Origin: Onthophagus taurus
Lineage: Eukaryota; Arthropoda; Insecta; Coleoptera; Scarabaeidae
NCBI RefSeq assembly: GCF_036711975.1
Contig: NC_091966.1
Location: 6,331,501-6,395,500, forward strand
Length of the DNA: 64,000 nucleotides
Reading direction: 5' to 3'
Shown: one piece after another, positions 56,931-64,000 of the stretch
Position numbering within the stretch: position 1 is the first letter of the stretch
How the letters are laid out: each line of letters begins with the position of its first letter
Program-made: the position numbers and the translations under genes
Notes under the pieces: model-generated
Told to the model about the DNA's origin: nothing
Databases searched by the model: none
What the model saw: only the letters and a program-made list of their open reading frames with translations

Positions 56931-58980
56931 AGTGTAGGTAGCAAACCATCTCTGCTTGGTTCCTTGATTCCATTGTTTCATCTGAGTACGCTTGCGGCCG
57001 GGGCACTATAATACACCCCATACCAACAGAAGTTAAGCAATACATATTACAGTGGCTGCAATGACTGTTTCTTTTGAGTAAGCCCTGATATGATATTAAT
57101 TGTACTCCCTCGGCCTTTGGGTTGATATGATATTAATTATACTACCTCAGACGCAAGCGACCTTAGCTTGGTTCCTTGAATCACTGTTTCTTTCGAGTAA
57201 GCCGAAGACGCTTGTGGCTGAGGCAGAATTTTATACAATTCGTATTTGAGTTGATATGATATTAATTGTACTGCCTCGGCCGCAAGCGACCTCGGCTTAG
57301 TTCCTTAAACCGTTATTTCTTTTGAGTAAACCGAGTCAGTACATTATGTTATTCATATTTGGGTTGATATGATATTAATTATACTACCTCGGCCACAAGC
57401 CACCTTGGCTTAGTTCCTTGAATTACTGTTTTTTTCGAGTAAGCCGAAAACGCTTGTGGCTGAGGCAGAATTTTATACAATTCGTATTTGAGTTGATATG
57501 ATATTAATTGTACTGCCTCGGCCGCAAGCGACCTCGGCTTAGTTCCGTGGATCACTGTTTCTTTCAAGTAAGCCGAAGACGCTTGTGACTGAGGCAGAAT
57601 TTTATGCTATTCGTATTTGAGTTGATATGATATTAATTGTACTGCCTCGGCTGCAAGCGACCTCGGCTTAGTTCCTTCATTCACTGTATCTTTCGAGTAA
57701 GCCAAGGACGCATGTGGCTGAAGCAGAAATTTATGTTATTCATATTTGCATGGGTTGATACGATCTTAATTGTACTGACTCGGCCAGAAACGACCTTCCC
57801 TTAGTTCCTTGAACTACTGTTTATTTTGAGTAAACCGAGTCAGTACATTATGTTATTCATATTTGGGTTGATATGCATTAATTGTACTGCCTCGGCCGCA
57901 AGCGACCTCGGCTTAGTTCCGTGAATCACTGTTTCTTTCGAGTAAGCCGAAGACGCTTGTGGCTGAGGCAGAATTTTATGATATTCATATTTGGGTTGAT
58001 ATGATATTAATTGTACTACCTCGGCCGCAAGCGACCTCGGCTTAGTTCCGTGATTCACTATTTCTTTCGAGTAAGCCAAGGACGTATGTGGCTGAAGCAG
58101 AAATTTATGTTATTCATATTTGCATGGGTTGATACGATCTTAATTGTACTGACTCGGCCACTAACGACCTCTTCTTAGTTCCTTGAACCACTGTTTATTT
58201 TGAGTAAATCGAGTCAGTACATTATGTCATTCATATTTGGGTTGATATGATATTAATTGTACTACCTCGGCCGCAAGTGGCCTTGGCTTAGTTCCTTGAA
58301 TCACTGTTTCTTTCGAGTAAGCCGAAGACGCTTGTGGCTGAGGCAGAATTTTATGCTATTCATATTAGAGTTGATATGATATTAATTGTACCGCCTCGGC
58401 CGCAAGCGACCTCGGCTTAGTTCCGTGAATCACTGTTTCTTTCGAGTAAGCCGAAGACGGTTGTGGCTGAGGCAGAATTTTATGCTATTCGTATTTGAGT
58501 TGATATGATATTAATTGTACTGCCTCGGCCGCAAGCGACCTCGGTTTAGTTCCGTGAATCACTGTTTATTTTGAGTAAATCGAGTCAGCCCAACCCAACC
58601 CAACCCAAATACGAATAACATAATGTACTGAACATTATGTTATTCGTATTTGGGTTGATATGATATTAATTGTACTGCCTCGGCCGCAAGCGACCTCGGT
58701 TTAGTTCCGTGAATCACTGTTTATTTTGAGTAAACCGAGTCAGTGCATTATGTTATTCGTATTTTGGCTGATATGATGTTAATTGTACTGCCTCGGCCGC
58801 AAACGACCTCGGCTTAGTTCCTTGAACCACTATTTCTTTTTAGTAAGTTGAGGCAGTACATTATGTCTTTCATGTTTGAGTTGATATGATGTTAATTGTA
58901 CTGCCTCGGCCGCAAGCGACCTCGGCTTAGTTCCTTAAACCACTGATTCTTTCGAGGAAGCCGAGGCAGTACATTTCAAT
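56930..58980. repeat. Palindromic satellite E, ~16 units of 113-130 bp
   Basis: Units contain TGCCTCGGCCGCAAGCGACC, TCGGCTTAGTTCC, then TCGAGTAAGCCGAAGACGCT and TGTGGCTGAGGCAG. The first and last parts are inverted repeats (GCCTCGGCCGCAAGCG against CGCTTGTGGCTGAGGC), so each unit is a hairpin of about 27-bp arms. Linkers TTGATATGATATTAATTGTA are almost invariant. An island of CCCAACCCAACCC plus an inverted copy of ATTCGTATTTGGG occurs at about 58588-58650. It has markedly higher GC content than the flanks. Confidence 0.9.
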
Positions 58981-59350
58981 AAACATCATTGTTATAATTT
59001 TTTAAGTCCAACTCGGCATATTTGATTATTCTCAATTCTAAGAACAGATATTAAAAGAATCGTATTTCAAAAACTAATTGCGATATCTCCATAAAATAAA
59101 AAACAATTTAAAGCAATTTCTTCAAATTCAAGATTTATGAATTTTTGAACGCAACCTTACATAACCTTAATCATAAATGTTACTGTAATTAATCTTTACG
59201 TATCTCAAAAACTAATTGAAATATCACCATAAAATAAAAAACATTTTAAAGCAAATTTAACGAAGATTTAATGCTCCATAAACAATTTGTTATTTTTCAT
59301 AATCATCGATTTTTTAAATCAATCTCTGCATGTTTGATTGTTACATGAAT
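58980..59350. repeat. Diverged satellite C copies, reverse orientation
   Basis: ATAAACATCATTGTTATAAT, TTTTTAAGTCCAACTC and AAACTAATTGCGATATC are the reverse complement of satellite C phrases at 23400-25600. About two units, strongly diverged. Confidence 0.75.
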
Positions 59351-59543
59351 AAGTCTCACTTCAACGATTTACTCTCTCATTTCTTCTTAAACGTGATTAA
59401 TAAAAGCTAAATAAAAATTAAGTTGGCAGTTGACTCTAACTGACTGTAACATCCATGTCAATGTACTGTCACACCCTTTCGCCCTAAAATATTACCTAAA
59501 ATTTTAAAGTAATTTCTCCCCATAGTAGACTTAAAAGATCGCA

Positions 59544-60651
59544 ATGTTCTCGTCACTTCGTCATATGTTAGCACCAAAAACTACAAGTTTCATTGAAAAT
59601 TGCAGACTGTAAGTAAATAATTCCCAAAAATTTTTTAAATTAAGTATAATCTTTGCAGGGTTCTAAATAAAGAGATCCACTCCACTCCGATTCCTAAAAA
59701 TTTATGCGGTGATGACTGGTATTGTGATTTATAATTCTCTAATTATCAACATTAACCATATTTTTCTTTAGTAAAGGTACAGAGAGTGGTATTTTTATGG
59801 AACCAGCCTGCAAAGTTGCGTTGGTAACAGGAGGTTCAAGTGGGATAGGTTTAGCAATCGCTGAAAGTTTGTTAAGAAATAAAGCCAAACATGTAGCTGT
59901 TACTGGGGTAAACGTAGACAAAGGTAAAGAGGCTATTTCAAAATTAAATGGTGGATTTGGGCACGGTAAAGCTATGTTCATCAATGCTAATCTTACATGT
60001 ATGAGCCAATTAGAAGGTAAAATTAAATTTAATTAATTAATTTTTTTTAATAATTTAATTTATTTTTTAGAAACTTATCGTGTAGTAAAAGATGTTTATG
60101 GAAACATAGATATTGTTATTAACTGTGCTGGAATTATCGACGGAAAACATTGGGAGAGAGAAGTTGTTACTAATGTGATAGGAACCATTCGCGGATCATT
60201 ATTAGCCTACAAGTACATCGGTAAAGAAGGGGTGGGTAAGGGGGGTGCAATGATAAACGTATGTGGCTTAGAAGGTATAACACCAGCGCCATCAGCACCA
60301 ACGTTTGCATCAACTCAACACGCGATAGTAGGATTAAGCACAAGTTTTGGAGATAACTGGCACGTGGCTAGAACCGGAGTTAGAGTGATCACCCTATTAG
60401 TAGGAGCAACCAACACAAGCTTTACGAAAGGTCTGGAAAGTAAAGGCATGTCACCAGCACTAGGTCAAGAAATGCAACTAGCTATGAATAAAGCAAAGAA
60501 ACAAAGTCCATCTGCTGTTGGTCAAGCAGCTATTCACGTAATCAGATGTGGTAAAAGTGGTTCGATATGGGTTATAGAGGGATCCCATCTCTATGAAATT
60601 TTACCAATTTCTTGGGATAAACATAAAAAGTTAGCTGCTCAGTTTATATAA
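59544..60651 (+). CDS. 15-PGDH-like SDR with three catalytic residues replaced (4 exons)
   Basis: Exons 59544..59608, 59659..59718, 59772..60016 and 60071..60651, in phase, 316 aa. The first ~50 residues precede the SDR fold and begin MFSSLRHMLAPKT, Arg/Ser-rich and poor in acids at the start, compatible with a mitochondrial presequence (inference). KVALVTGGSSGIGLAI is an intact cofactor-binding motif; DIVINCAG matches NNAG loosely. The catalytic Ser segment, normally NISS, reads NVCG, and YxxxK reads FASTQ, so Ser, Tyr and Lys are all replaced. The C-terminus VIEGSHLYEILPISW fits the insect PGDH-like group. Expected to bind a nucleotide but not to catalyse standard SDR chemistry. Followed 243 bp later by a paralogue on the same strand. 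Confidence 0.88.
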
Positions 60652-60893
60652 TTAAGAGTTGGTGTAAATGTACGTTGAAGGTTATATCTATGCCAATAAA
60701 ATAATGTCCATCGATTTATTCTTTTATTCTATTTAATCATCATCAAAATAATCATGCGTCCTATATCTTGACAGATATATTATGACATATTTTTATTGTT
60801 TGTACATCAAAAATATGCTAAATGTCAAAAACAGCTAAAATGTCTTCATTTTAAACCTCCGATCTACTTATTTTGCCAAATTTCGTGTTCAGC

Positions 60894-61969
60894 ATGTACT
60901 ACCGTCTGTTCAGGTTTAAAGCATTAATAAAATCGGCACGGTATGAGTAATTTCGAAGTGAAAAATTAAAATAAGATATTCTTTTATTAATATTTTTCAG
61001 CATACATCTTGGTGGCAGAGGACATGTTGATAACATAGACAATTTTAAAAAGGTAAAATATATACCAGGTAAGCGAAAAATTTTGCGTGATAAAGTAGCT
61101 ATGGTAACTGGAGGTGCAAGCGGGATCGGTAGGGAAATTGTTAGAGAATTTCTGGAGGCTGGTGCTATGGGAGTATCCATAGCAGATATAAACCATATCA
61201 CCGGTGAGCAACTTGCACAGTCGTTAGCGGAGGAATTTGGAAAAGGAAAAACGGTATTTGTGAAGTGTGATATTAGAAAATCTAGTAATTTTGATTGTAT
61301 TAATTGTGTCTATTTATAAAGATCTCTTTTGATAGAACGTAACTTTTTTAGGGGCATACAAACAAACGTTAAAATCTTATAAACAATTAGACGTTGTGGT
61401 GAACAATGCAGGAATGCTTAATGATCCTAAATGGGAAACAACTATCTCAACCAACATAGTAAGTGCTTTAAAACATATAATTACAACGTTATGAATCGTA
61501 TTTTTATTAGGGTGGATGTGTTATTGGATCTTTACTCGGCGTTCAATACATGTCTAAAAGTTGTGTTGGTAGTGGTGGTCATGTTATCAATATAGCATCA
61601 ACGTGCGGTTTAATTTGCTCATCCGGTTTGCCAATTTATAGTATGACCCAATCGGCCATTATAGGATTTGGAAGAGCTTTGGGTGATTCAGATCAATATG
61701 ATCGATCTGGGGTGAAAGTGATCACCCTTTGCATCACTCCAGGTTTTTCCAAAATGAAAAGTGGTGCTGATGTAGACGAAAAATTTAATTACGAAATTTT
61801 TGATGATATGGAAAACATGATGGTTCAAAAACCAAAAGACATCGCGAAAGCTGTTATGACATTGCTCACAAAAGCGAACACTGGTTCTGTGTGGGTCGCT
61901 CGTACCGGTGAGCCGCCCTACGAAGCACGATTGCCTGAGCAAGTTGAAGATCTTAAAGTTGGTCATTAA
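60894..61969 (+). CDS. 15-PGDH-like SDR with catalytic Lys replaced by Gln (4 exons)
   Basis: Exons 60894..60940, 61001..61284, 61352..61458 and 61511..61969, in phase, 298 aa. Start MYYRLFRFKALIKSAR is basic and amphipathic-looking, again a possible organelle presequence. DKVAMVTGGASGIGREIV binds the cofactor; DVVVNNAG is intact; NIAST keeps the Ser; YSMTQ keeps Tyr but has Gln for Lys. C-terminal VWVARTGEPPYEARLPEQ matches the family. Tandem with the gene at 59544, same exon arrangement, so a local duplication. Residual activity is possible but Lys normally positions the cofactor and lowers the Tyr pKa. Confidence 0.9.
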
Positions 61970-62811
61970 CCTAAAAAAAAAATTTGTGCGTTTACTTGTC
62001 TGAAATTATCGCGTAATCGTTTTGAAAATAAACGTCTGCTTTGTGATATTATGTTTGAACTTGAGTCTCAAAACGACCTACCTCGCTTGCGGTTAAATCT
62101 AATTTCAAAATTCCGGGGATTTTATTAAGTATTTTCGGTAAATTAATTAAAACGATAATTATTTTTAAATAGAAATTTATTACATCATTAGTTCCGATCA
62201 TTAAATTTAATTATGAGATTGCTCATAATTCGCTTGAGGGACGTTAACAAATTAAAAGATTTTTGGTAGTTTTAATTAAGAGGTTCATTAAAAAAACTTC
62301 GATAAACAAACAAAACAGGATTACAATTTGACATACTTTGTTTTAATCTAATATATGAAGTTGATATCTAATTTAAATTAAGTTGCTTAACCCATTGTTT
62401 ACCTTTTACAAGTAGCAGAAGGTAAGCTTTAAAATCTTTGTGGAGTTTCTTCGACAATCACAACATCCTAAAATTACTTACACCTATGAAACCACCAAAA
62501 GCAGAAATTTCTGCTTTGGTTTGTGAAATGAGTGTTATCTCCGTTTGTAAGCGACCGCTTCTCCAAGTTGCAGGCCCTAATTCTCTAGTCGAAGCCCAGA
62601 TATATCAAGAGGAAGTGTGTGATGAATTATTATGGAGACGTGAGATAAAGAAAATTAACTGGCTGTGTTGGGCTGAGTTGAGTTCCCAATCCGGTTCTTC
62701 ATGCACATAATGCTGTAGTCTGTACAAACAAAGTATTGGTGGTTGAGAGTTCAGAAAGACGTGTACTATTATCATCACTTTGCAATGTAGTCATGTGACA
62801 CTTCCAAACCC
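61970..62811. other. Intergenic, no gene supported
   Basis: A 90-codon plus-strand frame at 62438-62710 lacks any recognisable domain and has no support. AT-rich otherwise. AATAAA at 62026 may serve the SDR gene. Confidence 0.4.
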
Positions 62812-63050
62812 AACCCGCTACAAAACAAGACTTGAGTGTATACACGAGATCTAACCAATCATATAGAGTTGGTTAGCCCTATTTGGTCTACAAAAGCAAT
62901 ATAAACGATGTTTATAACAACTACTTAACCCGCTACAAAACAAGACTTGAGTGTATACACGAGATCTAACCAATCATATAGAGTTGGTTAGCCCTATTTG
63001 GTCTACAAAAGCAATACAAACGATGTTTATAACAACTACTTAATATGACA
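62812..63050. repeat. Tandem duplication, 2 x 125 bp
   Basis: AACCCGCTACAAAACAAGAC starts at 62812 and again at 62937; the two copies are almost identical through ATAACAACTACTTAA. Contains the palindrome-like AACCAATCATATAGAGTTGG. Confidence 0.9.
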
Positions 63051-63304
63051 TTTGGCCAAACACTTTATAATACTTATGACTATCTTCACATTTTAAAAGA
63101 GACATAGTAAATCACTTTCTTTTTACATTGCTTTATAGCAGTGTAGTCCACTAATTTTTGATCAAGATCGACTTTTTATATAAATGTCTTGCCAAGATCG
63201 ACCGAAGGGTTTAACGTAACCTTCCTTTTTTTTGCTCTGATTCCCAGATATATGTAGATATTTCAGCTTCATGATTTTTTTGGCAATCGACGTTATGGTC
63301 ACCA

Positions 63305-64000
63305 CTGATTTAGAGCTTATTATAAATAAAAAATGGTAATAATTGCGTTCAATCTTTTATGGATCTAGTCTTTATGGTCCATTACTAAGGTTTTATGTAT
63401 AAAAAGTATTTTCCCATCGCTTTTAGTTTTTGAGTTATAATTGAGTTAATTTTCGAAAATCAACAATTTTGATGTTTAATCGATTTAGAGCTTATAAATA
63501 AAAAATAGTAATAATTGTGTTCAATCTTGTTATGGATTTAGTCTTTATAGCCCATTACTAAGGTTTTATGTATAAAGAGTATTTCCCCATCGCTTTTAGT
63601 TTTTGAGTTATAATTGAGTTCATTTTCGAAAATCAACAATTTTGATGTTTAATCGATTTAGAGCTTATAAATAAAAAATGGTAATAATTGGGTTCAATCT
63701 TGTTATGGATTTAGTCTTTATGGCCCATTACTAAGGTTTTAAGTATAAAAAGTATTTCCCCATCGCTTTTAGTTTTTGAGTTATAATTGAGTTAATTTTC
63801 GAAAATCAACAATTTTGATGTTTAATCGATTTAGAGCTTATAAATAAAAAATGGTAATAATAGGGTTCAATCTTGTTATGGATTTAGTCTTTATGGCCCA
63901 TTACTAAGGTTTTATGTATAAAAAGTATTTCCCTATCGCTTTTAGTTTCTGAGTTATAATTGAGTTAATTTTCGAAAATCAACAATTTTGATGTTTAATC
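63305..64000. repeat. Satellite G, 173-bp units, continuing past the window end
   Basis: CGATTTAGAGCTTATAAATA occurs at 63481, 63654 and 63827 (173-bp spacing), with a diverged copy at 63305; the next unit starts at 64000. Units differ by only a few bases, indicating recent homogenisation. Confidence 0.92.

Noticed and set aside
57379-58079. Two minus-strand frames with repeated TKPRSLAAE phrases
   Set aside because: Produced by the periodic satellite E; not genes.
62438-62710. 90-codon plus-strand open frame after the SDR pair
   Set aside because: No domain, no splice context, composition like surrounding non-coding DNA.

Overview
This is eukaryotic nuclear DNA, almost certainly from an insect. 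A beetle is the best guess, inferred from protein similarity remembered rather than searched. The support is AT-rich sequence, GT-AG introns mostly 50-60 bp long, insect-like gene families (LITAF-like, choline transporter-like, jouberin, WDR13, SLC6-like, 15-PGDH-like SDR), Jockey-type retrotransposons, Tc1/hAT-type DNA elements, and several satellites with units near 125 bp or 173-181 bp.

Layout. 0-1 kb: a small Cys-rich protein with a diverged LITAF domain (+). 1.2-2.2 kb: palindromic satellite. 2.2-4.8 kb: retrotransposon (-). 5-12.2 kb: a PY-motif/LITAF gene (+) whose 6.1-kb intron holds a foldback DNA transposon, a Jockey remnant and two MITEs. 12.5-13.4 kb: an SDR gene (+). 13.7-16.7 kb: ~173-bp satellite. 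17.7-22.9 kb: an 11-exon choline transporter-like gene (-) with a possible lesion in one exon. 23.4-25.6 kb: 181-bp satellite. 25.8-33.3 kb: jouberin/AHI1 (+), facing WDR13 (-, 33.3-39.8 kb); the two stop codons are 55 bp apart, and a tRNA-Ser gene lies antisense in a WDR13 intron. 40.0-45.3 kb: an SLC6-like gene (-) that lacks TM1 exons. 45.5-49.9 kb: transposase fragment, minisatellite, hairpin element and a Tc1/mariner copy. 50.4-56.1 kb: a head-to-head pair, a small unidentified membrane protein (-) and a complete SLC6-like gene (+). 56.9-59.0 kb: a second palindromic satellite. 59.5-62.0 kb: two tandem SDR genes. 62.8-64 kb: a duplicated segment and another satellite running off the end.

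Themes. The two SLC6-like genes share intron positions and phases (exons of 674 and 226 nt in both), so they are duplicates; the complete copy has a degenerate TM1. All three SDR genes keep the nucleotide-binding glycine motif but have lost one or more of the Ser-Tyr-Lys catalytic residues, each in a different way. Jouberin and WDR13 are ordinary conserved beta-propeller genes whose introns have accumulated mobile elements. No bacterial-type operon, CRISPR array or prophage is present.

Limits. Exon joins were worked out by hand from splice consensus, reading phase and remembered family sequences; no alignment or search was run. Gene features are given as whole spans, with exon coordinates in the evidence text.
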